This document shows positions 24,614-34,261 of a stretch of DNA of 64,000 bases, in pieces. Position numbers and translations under genes: made by a program. The notes beneath the pieces are model-generated. The model did no database searches. It was not told where the DNA came from and worked only from the letters and a program-made list of their open reading frames with translations. Origin of the DNA: Nostoc sp. RI_552 (GTDB lineage Bacteria > Cyanobacteriota > Cyanobacteriia > Cyanobacteriales > Nostocaceae); the NCBI GenBank assembly GCA_016124525.1, contig WGNO01000001.1, positions 62,001-126,000 of the forward strand, read 5' to 3'. Position 1 is the first letter of the stretch. Each line of letters begins with the position of its first letter.

Positions 24614-25855
24614 TTATTTGACATCGGTGACCCGCCAACTGAGTTTTAAGTTCACCCAGAAATTCCAAATAGTAGCCACTGCGATCGCAATCAAATTAGC
24701 AATATAACGGTTACGAATAATCAAGTTAAACACCAAATTCAACACCAGGACGTTTAACACCAACCCAGCAAGACAAATTAAATTAAATTTCAAAAATCGC
24801 TTGAGGCGTTGATGTGGTTCTTGCTGGTTTTTACTGACATCAGCAAAAGTCCAAGCATCATTCCAGAAAAAATTATTGAAAATGGCAATTTCACCAGCAA
24901 TAATTTTGCTCCGCGTTAGAGGTAAAGCTAAAGTAGTCGGATCACTGAGTAAATAAAGTATAGCCATATCTACAAACACCCCACTCATTCCCACCAATGC
25001 AAACCGCATAAACCTACCAACGGGAAAACCGATTTTTTGATTGACCCTTCCCAGAAATCCACTAGACAATCGTAAGCGCACTAAATGGTGTAAATATTCT
25101 ACATATTGCTTCCATGTCACCTTACTTTCCCCTTGTTGACGCTCACAAAACACATAACCAACTTCAGCAATTTCACTGATATTTCCCCGTGCGATTATTT
25201 CTAAAAGAATTTTGTATCCCACCGGATTGAGGATAACACCTGCTATGCAAGTGCGACGCACGACAAAATAACCACTCATGGGATCTGAAACTCTACCCAG
25301 TACTCCTGGTAGGATAATTAATCCTAATACTTGAGCGCCACGAGACAAAAAACGCCTGATAACATTCCAACTACTCACGCCGCCTCCTTCGATATGACGG
25401 CTAGCTACTGCTAAATCTGCTCCTTTTTTAATGGCAATTAATAGTTGTATTAATATTTCTGGTGGATGTTGTAAGTCTCCGTCCATTACCCCTAAGATAC
25501 TACCCTTTGCCACTTGCCATCCCCGAATTACAGCTGAAGATAGCCCCCGTTCTTGTTCACGTCGGATTACCTGGATCTGTGGGTATTCCCCCGTCAGAGA
25601 CTGTGCTACCTCCCAAGTGCCATCGGGACTATTATCATCAACTACAATTAGTTCATATTGCCCAGGAATAAGTTCATTGAGTAGTTCACTTAACATTTTG
25701 AGAATATTTTCTATGTTTCCCCGCTCTTGATACGTGGGAATGACAAGGGAAAAATAGATATGTTCACTATCTTCATCTAAGCTGGGAGGGGATAATTCCA
25801 AAATTTTTAATGGGGTAGTTGTTGCTGTCGGTGAAGCATTAATTTTTTCACTCAT
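24614..25855 (-). CDS. Glycosyltransferase family 2 (DPM1-like) fused to GtrA domain
   Basis: 413 residues. The N-terminal GT2 domain (about 33-265) has YFSLVIPTYQERGNIENIL, the DDNSPDGTW sugar-nucleotide motif and the DGDLQHPPE metal motif, closest to dolichyl/polyprenyl-phosphate mannose synthases. The C-terminal part (about 275-410) has four membrane segments of the GtrA type (MRFALVGMSGVFVDMAILYLL, FNNFFWNDAWTF), which anchor the enzyme and may flip the lipid-linked sugar. The combination suggests synthesis of a polyprenyl-phosphate sugar for an outer-face transferase such as the GT39 protein encoded nearby. ATG at 25855. Confidence 0.92.
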   Translation of the reverse strand: MSEKINASPTATTTPLKILELSPPSLDEDSEHIYFSLVIPTYQERGNIENILKMLSELLNELIPGQYELIVVDDNSPDGTWEVAQSLTGEYPQIQVIRREQERGLSSAVIRGWQVAKGSILGVMDGDLQHPPEILIQLLIAIKKGADLAVASRHIEGGGVSSWNVIRRFLSRGAQVLGLIILPGVLGRVSDPMSGYFVVRRTCIAGVILNPVGYKILLEIIARGNISEIAEVGYVFCERQQGESKVTWKQYVEYLHHLVRLRLSSGFLGRVNQKIGFPVGRFMRFALVGMSGVFVDMAILYLLSDPTTLALPLTRSKIIAGEIAIFNNFFWNDAWTFADVSKNQQEPHQRLKRFLKFNLICLAGLVLNVLVLNLVFNLIIRNRYIANLIAIAVATIWNFWVNLKLSWRVTDVK

Positions 25856-26055
25856 GCTGGTTGATAAAGAATAGATAAAAAATAGTTTCTATTTATATAA
25901 GTTGCATTTGGACATTAGTTTCATAAGCTAATATACTGAGATTTCCCTGTATAAGGAATTTTGGGAGTTAGGAAGGAGAGAAATCCTGATACTGTGAAGG
26001 CTAATATAATTAGCCCTTTTTGCCAAAATAGTTAATAGTAGCTTGGTTATCACTG

Positions 26056-27198
26056 ATGCCCTGTAAATCTGTTGATAGTATTTTGGATTATGCCCTTTTG
26101 GGGCACGATTTATCTCCGGCCGATGGAGTGGTGTTATTAAAACAAACCGACCCAGAGTCCATCGCCGCTATTCGTACTACCGCTGACAAACTCCGTTGTA
26201 GTCAATCAGGCAATACGGTAACCTACATAATTAACCGCAATATTAACTTTACTAATATTTGTGACCAACACTGTAGTTTTTGTGCCTTCCGTCGGGATGA
26301 CGGTGACCCTGGTGCTTACTGGTTAGATTGGGCGCAAATTGTCGAAAAATCCACAGATGCGGTAAAAAGAGGAGCAACGGAAATCTGTATGCAAGGGGGA
26401 TTAAATCCACAAGCCCAGATCAACGGTAAATCCCTACATTACTACCTCAAATTGGTAGAAACAATAAAGAAGCAATTTCCCCACATACATCTACACGCTT
26501 TTTCTCCCCAGGAAATTCAATTTATTGCTAGGCTTGATCAGCTTGAATATGCCGATGTGATTACGGCTTTGCGCGATGCTGGTGTAAGCTCAATGCCAGG
26601 AACAGCAGCCGAAATACTAGACGATCAAGTAAGGCGAATATTGTGTCCAGAAAAAATTGACACAGCCACTTGGTTAGAAATTGTTAGCACAGCTCACAAA
26701 TTAGGTTTACCCACTACTAGCACCATACTGTCCGGGCATATTGAAACACCAGAACAACAAATTGGACATTTAGAAAAATTGCGATCGCTACAAAAAACTG
26801 CCATTAATCAGGAATATCCGGCGCGCATTACTGAGTTTATCCTGTTACCATTTGTCGGACAAGAAGCACCCAAATTATTACGTCATCGTGTGGGACGGGA
26901 TCAACCTGTTCTCAATGATGCTTTATTATTAACAGCTGTAGCGCGGATTTATTTGGGAAATTGGATACCTAACCATCAGCCAAGTTGGGTCAAACTAGGA
27001 CTTAGTGGCGCGACTGAAGCTTTGTTGTGGGGTTGCAATGATATCGGTGGTACATTAATGGAAGAACATATTACTACAATGGCAGGAGCTGTGGGTGGTA
27101 CTTGTATGGAAGTGGATACTCTGCAAAATGCTATCGCTTCCCTGGGAAGACCGTACCAACAAAGAGATACTCTGTATCACAAAATCATTAGTCATTAG
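26056..27198 (+). CDS. cofH: 7,8-didemethyl-8-hydroxy-5-deazariboflavin synthase subunit 2 (CofH)
   Basis: 380 residues, usual length. The radical SAM cluster motif [10 protein letters not shown] (about 71-80) is followed by [12 protein letters not shown] and [13 protein letters not shown]. The C-terminal part has [18 protein letters not shown] and [25 protein letters not shown] segments typical of CofH. With CofG it makes F0, the 5-deazaflavin chromophore; in cyanobacteria F0 is best known as a DNA-photolyase antenna. CofG is not in the window. Start at ATG 26056. The next gene, psb27, follows 84 bases later, but no functional link is obvious. Confidence 0.93.
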   Translation: MPCKSVDSILDYALLGHDLSPADGVVLLKQTDPESIAAIRTTADKLRCSQSGNTVTYIINRNINFTNICDQHCSFCAFRRDDGDPGAYWLDWAQIVEKSTDAVKRGATEICMQGGLNPQAQINGKSLHYYLKLVETIKKQFPHIHLHAFSPQEIQFIARLDQLEYADVITALRDAGVSSMPGTAAEILDDQVRRILCPEKIDTATWLEIVSTAHKLGLPTTSTILSGHIETPEQQIGHLEKLRSLQKTAINQEYPARITEFILLPFVGQEAPKLLRHRVGRDQPVLNDALLLTAVARIYLGNWIPNHQPSWVKLGLSGATEALLWGCNDIGGTLMEEHITTMAGAVGGTCMEVDTLQNAIASLGRPYQQRDTLYHKIISH

Positions 27199-27282
27199 TT
27201 TCTGCTCATCTTTTGAATGATCCCCTGCATACCAATCCACGATAGGATGAACCTTGATTTACCTATTATTCATCGAGAACAT

Positions 27283-27681
27283 ATGAAGCACTATTGGTCA
27301 CGTCTACTTGCCTTGGTTTTGATTGTAACCATTGGTCTTACCGGCTGTTCTGCTAGTCCGGACAGTTTAACAGGGGATTATCGTCAAGACACCTTAGCTG
27401 TAGTCAATATTATGAAAGAAGCTTTGGATTTAACGGCAGATTCACCCAACAAAGAAGTTATCCAAGCAGAAGCACGTCAAAAAATCAACGATTTTTCTGC
27501 TCGCTACCAACGGGATAATTCTGTTTCTAATCTGAGTTCCTTTACAACTATGCGAACAGCCCTCAACTCATTAGCTGGACACTACAGTTCTTACCCAAAT
27601 CGTCCCGTACCCCAAAAGCTCAAAAATCGTCTAGAGCAAGAATTAGAACGGGTAGAGTCGGCTTTGAAACGCGGTGCTTAA
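27283..27681 (+). CDS. psb27: Photosystem II assembly lipoprotein Psb27
   Basis: 132 residues from ATG 27283 (MKHYWSRLLALVLIVTIGL); the longer frame from 27217 is rejected because this ATG starts a perfect lipoprotein signal peptide with lipobox LTGC (Cys at about 23). The mature part is the four-helix Psb27 fold (LTGDYRQDTLAVVNIMKEAL, AEARQKINDFSARYQRD, FTTMRTALNSLAGHYSSYP). Psb27 binds CP43 on the lumenal side of assembly or repair intermediates of photosystem II before the oxygen-evolving cluster forms. A large hairpin lies 19 bases after the stop. Confidence 0.96.
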   Translation: MKHYWSRLLALVLIVTIGLTGCSASPDSLTGDYRQDTLAVVNIMKEALDLTADSPNKEVIQAEARQKINDFSARYQRDNSVSNLSSFTTMRTALNSLAGHYSSYPNRPVPQKLKNRLEQELERVESALKRGA

Positions 27682-27699
27682 CTATTTGCTATCTTTGAC

Positions 27700-27757
27700 G
27701 TCGTGAGATAACTCCCAGTACAGCAACGAAGGAGTTTACTGGGAGATGAATCACGAC
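27700..27757 (+). ncRNA. Long two-tier hairpin after psb27, possible 3' structure or small RNA
   Basis: GTCGTGA (27700-27706) pairs with TCACGAC (27751-27757); after a symmetric 5x5 internal loop, CTCCCAGTA (27712-27720) pairs with TACTGGGAG (27737-27745), with a 16-base loop that contains an exposed GGAG. The pairing is 16 of 16 bases in two stems. No T-tract follows, so it is not a classical terminator. It could be a processing or stability element of the psb27 message. Confidence 0.5.
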
Positions 27758-28298
27758 CCATGTAAAAATCCACCCTAGGCAGACATTTTAGCAATCTTAA
27801 CGGTCATAGCATAATATCGGCAATGACATCAGATGCCACTTTTGAGCCAAGACTGGTTTTCTCCCCCAACAACTCCCATGGCCAAAATAAAATACCCGAA
27901 TACCCGGGAGTCCAATGTTGTAAATCACATACGATACATAAAAATAAGTTTTTCTTACCTAATGGTGGGCAGTCAGTGGGTATAAAACAGATGCTTACAA
28001 ACTAAAACTAGATAAACCAGATGACAGCCCAAAGTAGCCTAGGCCACAGCAATAATCAGCCACTACAACCCAAAACTTTTATTGGTGGGAGTATAAATTC
28101 CCTTAAATACAGCCCAAGTATCATTTTTGTTTAGTCAATCTACAAATTTCTGAGCACATCTGGCAACAGAAATAGAATTTTGGCAGTCTTGAACAACCGA
28201 GGTTCAAACTTTCAGTTATTGTTAGTTTCCTTTGATATCTGTAACTGAAAGTTAATTTTCATAGGGTTAATCACAGATTTGTGCTTCTACTTTTATGT
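27758..28298. other. Intergenic region upstream of the GH10-like gene
   Basis: About 540 bases. A 60-codon frame (27823-28005) has no ribosome site or family likeness and is not called. A short CCCGAATACCCGGG motif occurs near 27896-27909. Nothing else is recognised. Confidence 0.6.
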
Positions 28299-29798
28299 AT
28301 GTCTAACTCTCCTTTGAATTTACCAAAAAGAACACTATTTTGGCGCTGTCTATTCGCTACTGTTTCCACTAGTAGTTTCTTGATTTCTCAATTTGTTAGC
28401 CAAGCAGCACAGCCGCAAGTAAAAGATTATTGCCAACTATCAACAGCAGCAGCAAAAGCCAAAGAAGACTTACGTTTGTCAGCCGTCCAAGGTAGTCAAG
28501 ATGCCCAGAAAAGCTACCAACAACTAGTGAACCAACACGCACAGGATTTACAAAATTGCCGTAATCGAACTTGGCCAGAAATCCAAGCAATCTGGTTACG
28601 CTTATATCCCTGTGACCTTCAGCCAGGAGCAATTGACCAAATCATGGATCGCATTGTCAATGCTGGCTACAACAAAGTTTATGTAGAAGTCTTTTATGAC
28701 GGGCAGGTATTATTACCAGCAGCAGCTAATCCCACAGTGTGGCCATCGGTAATTCGCACTCCAGGAGCAGAAAAAGTAGATTTACTGGCTACAGCTATTC
28801 AAAAAGGGCGGCAACGTGGTTTAAAGGTTTACGCCTGGATGTTTACTAACAATTTCGGTTACACATACAGTCAACGTTCAGATCGCGCAGATGCCCTGGC
28901 TCGCAATGGCAAGGGTCAAACCAGCTTATATGTCACTGATAATACTTCTCAAGTATTTATTGACCCATATAACTTACAAGCAAAACATGACTACTATCAA
29001 ATGGTCCAGGAAGTAGTACGTCGTAGACCTGATGGAATCCTCTTTGACTATGTACGCTACCCGCGACAAGCAGGAAGTAATTCTATTGCCACTACAGTTT
29101 CTGATTTGTGGCTATTTAGTCCAGCGATTCAACAAGCTTTATTTCGCCGTGCCGAGAATAACAAAGGAACAGAACTAATTCGGCGTTTTTTGGGTAAGGG
29201 ATACGTAACAGCCGGAGATATCAACGAAGTCGATCAGCTTCACCCCCAAGAAAGCGAACCCATGTGGCAAGGCCGGATTCTTCAGCCAGAACCAAAGTCA
29301 ATTCTATCTCCCAGTCAGAGACAACCACAATTGCAATTGCAATTGTGGCAATTGGCAGTTGCCCATGCCATGCAAGGTATTTTAGATTTTGTCGCCTTAG
29401 CTACTTACCCAGCCCAGCAACAAAGCATTCCATCAGGGGTAGTGTTTTTTCCTGATGGTAATCAAACTGTAGGACAAGGGTATGATTCTCGTTTGCAACC
29501 TTGGGATAGGTTCCCTAATCATTTAGAATGGCATCCCATGTCCTATGCAACTTGTGGTAATGTCGCTTGCATTGTGCAGCAAGTAAAACGAGTTTTGAAC
29601 ACCGCACAACCAGGGACAAAAATTATTCCTGCTCTAGCAGGAAATTGGGGAGCATCAGTTAGTAATCGCCCATCAATAGAAGCACAAATACAAGCACTTC
29701 GCCAATTTGCTCCCCAATTAGCAGGAGTTAGCCATTTTGCCTATTCTTGGCAATACCCTGAACATGATAGCGATCGCAAGTTCTGTCGTGTTCGGTAA
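28299..29798 (+). CDS. Secreted glycoside hydrolase of the GH10-like (DUF187/GHL10) family
   Basis: 499 residues from ATG 28299. A signal peptide or membrane anchor lies in the first 35 residues (FWRCLFATVSTSSFLISQFV). The TIM-barrel core follows from about 95 (EIQAIWLRLYPCDLQPGAIDQIMDRI..., YNKVYVEVFYDGQVLLPAA), then GLKVYAWMFTNNFGY, VFIDPYNLQAKHDYY and PDGILFDYVRYPRQ, with acidic residues at strand ends as in GHL10 enzymes. Substrate is not predictable, probably an extracellular or cell-wall glycan. It ends at a perfect bidirectional hairpin shared with polA. Confidence 0.85.
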   Translation: MSNSPLNLPKRTLFWRCLFATVSTSSFLISQFVSQAAQPQVKDYCQLSTAAAKAKEDLRLSAVQGSQDAQKSYQQLVNQHAQDLQNCRNRTWPEIQAIWLRLYPCDLQPGAIDQIMDRIVNAGYNKVYVEVFYDGQVLLPAAANPTVWPSVIRTPGAEKVDLLATAIQKGRQRGLKVYAWMFTNNFGYTYSQRSDRADALARNGKGQTSLYVTDNTSQVFIDPYNLQAKHDYYQMVQEVVRRRPDGILFDYVRYPRQAGSNSIATTVSDLWLFSPAIQQALFRRAENNKGTELIRRFLGKGYVTAGDINEVDQLHPQESEPMWQGRILQPEPKSILSPSQRQPQLQLQLWQLAVAHAMQGILDFVALATYPAQQQSIPSGVVFFPDGNQTVGQGYDSRLQPWDRFPNHLEWHPMSYATCGNVACIVQQVKRVLNTAQPGTKIIPALAGNWGASVSNRPSIEAQIQALRQFAPQLAGVSHFAYSWQYPEHDSDRKFCRVR

Positions 29799-29815
29799 AA
29801 AGACCTTTCCCACAT

Positions 29816-29844
29816 AGTCAGGGAATAGAATAAATTCCCTGACT
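29816..29844. terminator. Bidirectional terminator between GH10-like gene and polA
   Basis: AGTCAGGGAAT (29816-29826) pairs perfectly with ATTCCCTGACT (29834-29844) around a 7-base loop, with T-rich sequence after it on the plus strand. It sits between convergent genes. Confidence 0.8.
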
Positions 29845-29869
29845 CATATTTCACTGAGCTTATTTGTAA

Positions 29870-32797
29870 CTATTTCGTTTCCATCCAATTATCACCGACG
29901 CGGACATCTACCACTAATGGCACAGTTAAAAATACAGCATTTTCCATAACCAACTTAATTTGTGGTTGTAATTCTTCCCACTCTTGGGGAGGAACTTCAA
30001 ACACTAATTCGTCATGAACTTGTAATAACAATCGCGCTTGATATTTCTGCAACACATCATGCAGTCTAATCATGGCAATTTTAATAATATCAGCACTAGA
30101 ACCTTGAATAGGAGCATTAGCAGCAGAACGTAATAATCCCGCATCATAAGCACCTAAATTTTTTAATTTACTCAAATCAATGTCTTCTGGTTTACTGCCT
30201 TTTAACTTACGTAAACTATTATTGGTAAACTCAAGATAACGCCGACGGCCAAGAATAGTTTCTACATAACCGTGAGCGATTGCTTGTTTTTTTAACCCTT
30301 CTAAATATGCAAAAACTAGCGGATAACGTTCATTAAACCGTTTAATAAACTCATTGGCAATGGTTTTATCTATGCCAGTGGAACGAGAAAATTTCAGCGA
30401 ACCCATACCATAAATTACACCAAAATTGATAGTTTTGGCTATCCTACGTTCATCTGATGTAATATCTGACTTTTCAAATAGCAAACGAGCGGTGACAGTG
30501 TGAATATCTTGATTTTGATGATAGGCTTCCACTAATATTGGTTCTTGGCTTAAATGCGCCAAAATTCGCAACTCTATTTGTGAGTAATCAGCCGCCGCCA
30601 TTAAATATCCTGGTTCTGGCAAAAATGCTTTGCGAATCTGGCGACTGAAAGCTGTGCGAATGGGGATATTTTGTAAATTGGGATGAGAAGAAGATAACCT
30701 GCCAGTAGATGTTACTGTTTGATTAAAATTAGTATGCACTCGCAGGGTGTCTGAACGTACTAATGCCGGTAAAGCATCTACATAAGTAGACTTTAATTTA
30801 GATAAAGTGCGGTACTCAATAATGGCATCAACAAATCCGGTTTGATCAACTTCTTGCAATTTTTCTAATGTTGCCGCATCTGTAGAGTATCCTGTTTGGA
30901 TTTTACGCGAATATTTGGTGCTCAATTGCAATTTTTCAAATAATATTACACTCAATTGTTTAGGAGAACCTAAATTAAAAATTTCCCCTGCTATTGTAGT
31001 TGCTTGTTCCTGCAACTTGGCTAAATCTATATCTAACTTTTGGGAAAGTTCTTGCAAATAAACTGAATTAATCCGGACTCCTGTATACTCCATCTCTGCT
31101 AAAACTTGTTCTAGCGGCTGTTCTACTTCTACTAATAATTTGTTCAAAGCCGGGGATTTTTCTAGTTCCTCACGCAATTTTGACACAAGTTGAAACGTGG
31201 CGTAAACTTGCAAACAGCAATAATCAGCCACCGCACCAATACTTATGTCAGCAATAGTTTCACCTTTGGGAACTAAATTTTCATAATTTTGCAGACTTAA
31301 TCCCAAATAACGCTGTGATAAATCACTCAGGTTGTGGCTAGTATCTGGATTAAGAACATAACTCGCTAGCATAGGGTCGAAAACAAGTCCTGCTAATTTA
31401 ATTCCTTGACAGCGAAAAACTAAGTAGTCAAATTTGCCATTTTGGAAAGTTTTGGGATAATCAGCACTGGTGAGAATTGGTTGGAGTGCTGCTAGTACCA
31501 CATCTTGACTCAAATTTGTGCCACTTTTATGCGCCAGAGGAATATAAGCAGATTGATCTGGTTTTGTTCCCCAGCAACAGCCAATTCCCACCAAAGTAGC
31601 ATCCCGTGGTTCTAAGTCAGTGGTTTCAGTATCCCAAGCCACGGGGATGATTGGGTTACTCAAGGTTTGTAGCAGTTTGACTAATTCTGTGAGTTTAGCT
31701 GGGGAATTAATAATTTGTGGTTTAACTGGTAATGCTCCTTGCTGTGCTAATATCCGTGTGTCAACAGCACTGAAAAACCAGACATCATCATCATCTTCTT
31801 CATCAGTGTTTGCTAGTTCTGGGTTTGCGGTTACTGAAGTTTCCGCAAGTTCTCCACCAAAGCGTTGCTGAAGTTCCTTAACTTTACCTAAAAAAGTTTT
31901 GAATTCTAACTTTTCTAAAATTGGAATGAGCAGGTTGCTATCAAATCCTGTTAATTTGCAACTTTCTAAATCAACTTCTAGAGGAACATCTATGACAATT
32001 TTTGCTAAATATTGTGATTTTTGAGCGTCTTCTCTACCCACCTCTAGTTTTTTCTGAGTTGCGCCTTTAATTTGATCTAAAGATGCATAAATTTGTTCAA
32101 GAGAACCGTAGGTACTAAGCAATTGTACGGCTGTTTTGTCGCCAATTCCCTTGACACCAGGAATATTATCTGACTTATCACCACAAAGAGCTTTAAAATC
32201 AACAATTTGTGTGGGTAATACACCTAATTTTGCTTTAACTTGTTCTGTACTAAATTCAGTAATGGCGTTTGTAGAGCGTTTCAGCGCATCTGGACTAAAA
32301 CTTAAAACAGTGATTTGCTCATCAGGGTCGATGAGTTGAAATAAATCGCGATCGCCTGTGAGGATTTTTACTTTATACCCTGCGGCAGAGGCTTGTTTTG
32401 CTAAGGTTCCTAACACATCATCTGCTTCATAACCTGGAGCCGTAAAAATGCTTAAGTTAAAGCCTTCTAGTAATTCGTGAAGATTTTTCAAATCAGGTAC
32501 AAAATCTTCTGGTGTTCCAGGGCGATCAGCTTTATAGGTATCATCAGCTTCGTGGCGAAAAGTCGGTAAACCCAAATCAAAAGCAATGGCCATTGCTTGT
32601 GGCTGTTCCGTGTCCATGACTTCTATCAGACATTTGAGAAAGCCAAAACACACACTAGTAGGAATCCCCGATTTAGTACGTAGTCCCCCATCTCGTCCTT
32701 TGGCAAAGGCAAAATAGGAACGAAAAGCCAGGGAGTGTCCATCTATAAGGATGAAGGTGGGACGTATTGCGGTGACAACATCGGAAATTTGAGACAT
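29870..32797 (-). CDS. polA: DNA polymerase I
   Basis: 975 residues from MSQISDVVTAIRPTFILIDG at 32797; a frame start at 32836 is less likely. Domains in order: 5' nuclease (about 10-300; LIDGHSLAFRSYFAF, YEADDVLGTLA, LTGDRDLFQLI, GDKSDNIPGVKGIG), 3'-5' exonuclease (about 385-575) with the proofreading DTET motif (VAWDTETTDLEP) retained, and the family A polymerase (about 600-975; SSHPNLQNIPIRT, YSQIELRILAHLS, RRIAKTINFGVIYGMG, LLLQVHDELVFEVP). All catalytic motifs are intact, so all three activities are expected. It functions in Okazaki fragment maturation and repair. Confidence 0.97.
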   Translation of the reverse strand: MSQISDVVTAIRPTFILIDGHSLAFRSYFAFAKGRDGGLRTKSGIPTSVCFGFLKCLIEVMDTEQPQAMAIAFDLGLPTFRHEADDTYKADRPGTPEDFVPDLKNLHELLEGFNLSIFTAPGYEADDVLGTLAKQASAAGYKVKILTGDRDLFQLIDPDEQITVLSFSPDALKRSTNAITEFSTEQVKAKLGVLPTQIVDFKALCGDKSDNIPGVKGIGDKTAVQLLSTYGSLEQIYASLDQIKGATQKKLEVGREDAQKSQYLAKIVIDVPLEVDLESCKLTGFDSNLLIPILEKLEFKTFLGKVKELQQRFGGELAETSVTANPELANTDEEDDDDVWFFSAVDTRILAQQGALPVKPQIINSPAKLTELVKLLQTLSNPIIPVAWDTETTDLEPRDATLVGIGCCWGTKPDQSAYIPLAHKSGTNLSQDVVLAALQPILTSADYPKTFQNGKFDYLVFRCQGIKLAGLVFDPMLASYVLNPDTSHNLSDLSQRYLGLSLQNYENLVPKGETIADISIGAVADYCCLQVYATFQLVSKLREELEKSPALNKLLVEVEQPLEQVLAEMEYTGVRINSVYLQELSQKLDIDLAKLQEQATTIAGEIFNLGSPKQLSVILFEKLQLSTKYSRKIQTGYSTDAATLEKLQEVDQTGFVDAIIEYRTLSKLKSTYVDALPALVRSDTLRVHTNFNQTVTSTGRLSSSHPNLQNIPIRTAFSRQIRKAFLPEPGYLMAAADYSQIELRILAHLSQEPILVEAYHQNQDIHTVTARLLFEKSDITSDERRIAKTINFGVIYGMGSLKFSRSTGIDKTIANEFIKRFNERYPLVFAYLEGLKKQAIAHGYVETILGRRRYLEFTNNSLRKLKGSKPEDIDLSKLKNLGAYDAGLLRSAANAPIQGSSADIIKIAMIRLHDVLQKYQARLLLQVHDELVFEVPPQEWEELQPQIKLVMENAVFLTVPLVVDVRVGDNWMETK

Positions 32798-32994
32798 AAA
32801 TCTATTGTAGCCATAGCATATTCTAATTATTCCCAATACACAAAAGATTTGGATCTGACAAATATCATTTCAAAATTCTCATGAAGTATAGAAAAAAGCG
32901 TTCAGTTTAATAACTAAAAATTTTAGCTTCATTACTCTCCAGAGCTTCCTAGAGACTGGTAACCTCATACTGGAAGTTAAAATCTAGGAAATTT

Positions 32995-33894
32995 ATGCAC
33001 AAAGTATCTGCTGCTGACTTGGCATCCACTAGTGATCAGGCTATAGCAGCACAAAACATGATAAAACTACTTGTTCTAGATATCGATGGCACGATTTCTG
33101 GAGAGTCTAACACTTTAAGTCCAGCTGTAAAGCAGGCCATCGCTGCCGTACAGGATCAGGGAATTCAAGTGGCGATCGCTACTGGTAGGATGTATTGTTC
33201 AGCTTTACGCTTCCACCAAGAAATTAACTCTGTGCTACCACTAGCAGCTTATCAGGGCGCTTGGATTCAAGACCCAGCTAATCAGAAAATTCATCGCCAT
33301 TGGGCTGTTTCCAAAGATATTGCTCACCAGTTGCTAGACTATTTTGAACAACCGCACCTGCGAGCGCTATTATCTGTCCACTTCTATATCAATGACCAAC
33401 TTTACGTGCGGGATTTGACCAAAGAAAGTCAAATTTATGCAGAACGTTCCGGTATTACCCCGATTCCCGTGGGCGATTTGCGGCGAGTTCTCACTAATGA
33501 ACCGACAAAGATATTAGCATTGTGCGAAGATACGGAATTAATCAAGCAGCTATTCGGAGACTTGCGCCGCCAATACACACCAGCTGAACTTTATCTGACA
33601 ACATCTGTTGCTACCTTTTTTGAAGCAACAAATCCCTTGGTCAATAAGGGAACTGCTGTGCGCTACATTGCTGAAGAACTGCTAGGGTTACAAAGTAGTA
33701 ATGTCATGGCCATTGGTGATAACTTTAATGATTTAGAAATGCTTGAATATGCTGGCATTGGTGTAGCTATGGGCAACGCTCCACCAGGGGTGCAAGCGAT
33801 GGCGCAATGGGTAGCTCCCACTGTAGAGAAAGATGGAGTTGCCACTGCCATTGAGAAGTTTTTACTATCGTCAGAATATTTTCATCCACTCTGA
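32995..33894 (+). CDS. Cof-type HAD hydrolase
   Basis: 299 residues, ATG 32995 with an AGGAAA ribosome site; an internal ATG at 33058 begins exactly at the HAD core and is an alternative. HAD motifs: I LVLDIDGTISG, II VAIATGRMYCSA, III with the Lys in NPLVNKGTAVRYI, IV VMAIGDNFNDLEML. A C2B-type cap domain lies between motifs II and III, as in Cof phosphatases that act on sugar phosphates and flavin or pyridoxal phosphates. The exact substrate cannot be predicted. It is divergent from polA. A hairpin (CACCGA/TCGGTG, 33920-33950) follows. Confidence 0.92.
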   Translation: MHKVSAADLASTSDQAIAAQNMIKLLVLDIDGTISGESNTLSPAVKQAIAAVQDQGIQVAIATGRMYCSALRFHQEINSVLPLAAYQGAWIQDPANQKIHRHWAVSKDIAHQLLDYFEQPHLRALLSVHFYINDQLYVRDLTKESQIYAERSGITPIPVGDLRRVLTNEPTKILALCEDTELIKQLFGDLRRQYTPAELYLTTSVATFFEATNPLVNKGTAVRYIAEELLGLQSSNVMAIGDNFNDLEMLEYAGIGVAMGNAPPGVQAMAQWVAPTVEKDGVATAIEKFLLSSEYFHPL

Positions 33895-34261
33895 CAAAAT
33901 TAGATGAAATCAGAAAAGACACCGACGACTGGCCGTGTTTCGTCTCGGTGCCTTTGCTGGTTCGCTCCTCACACACCAGATAATATAGCCGAGGTGATGA
34001 AATGAGTCAATAGTTACGAGAAAAGTTTTGGTTTTTTGCTTGTGAGAGCCTACTGGCTGGTGGTCAGTTCATTCAGCATAAAATTTCCTAGACATTCAAT
34101 CTTGTGTGAATTGCAAAGGCTACCTCAAAATTACCTAGAGCCAACCTGTATTAACGGTTCAGTTACCAGCCCAATCCAACAACGCAAATATTTCCCTGTT
34201 CACAATAGTGAAAAATTGCCCAAAGTCTGATCATGGGTTGATATTCAGGATATTCACTGTG
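33895..34261. other. Intergenic, one weak hairpin
   Basis: CACCGA (33920-33925) pairs with TCGGTG (33945-33950), extended by CGA/TCG, 25 bases after the HAD gene stop, and is followed only by CCTTT. It may be a weak terminator. No gene is seen in the rest. Confidence 0.5.
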
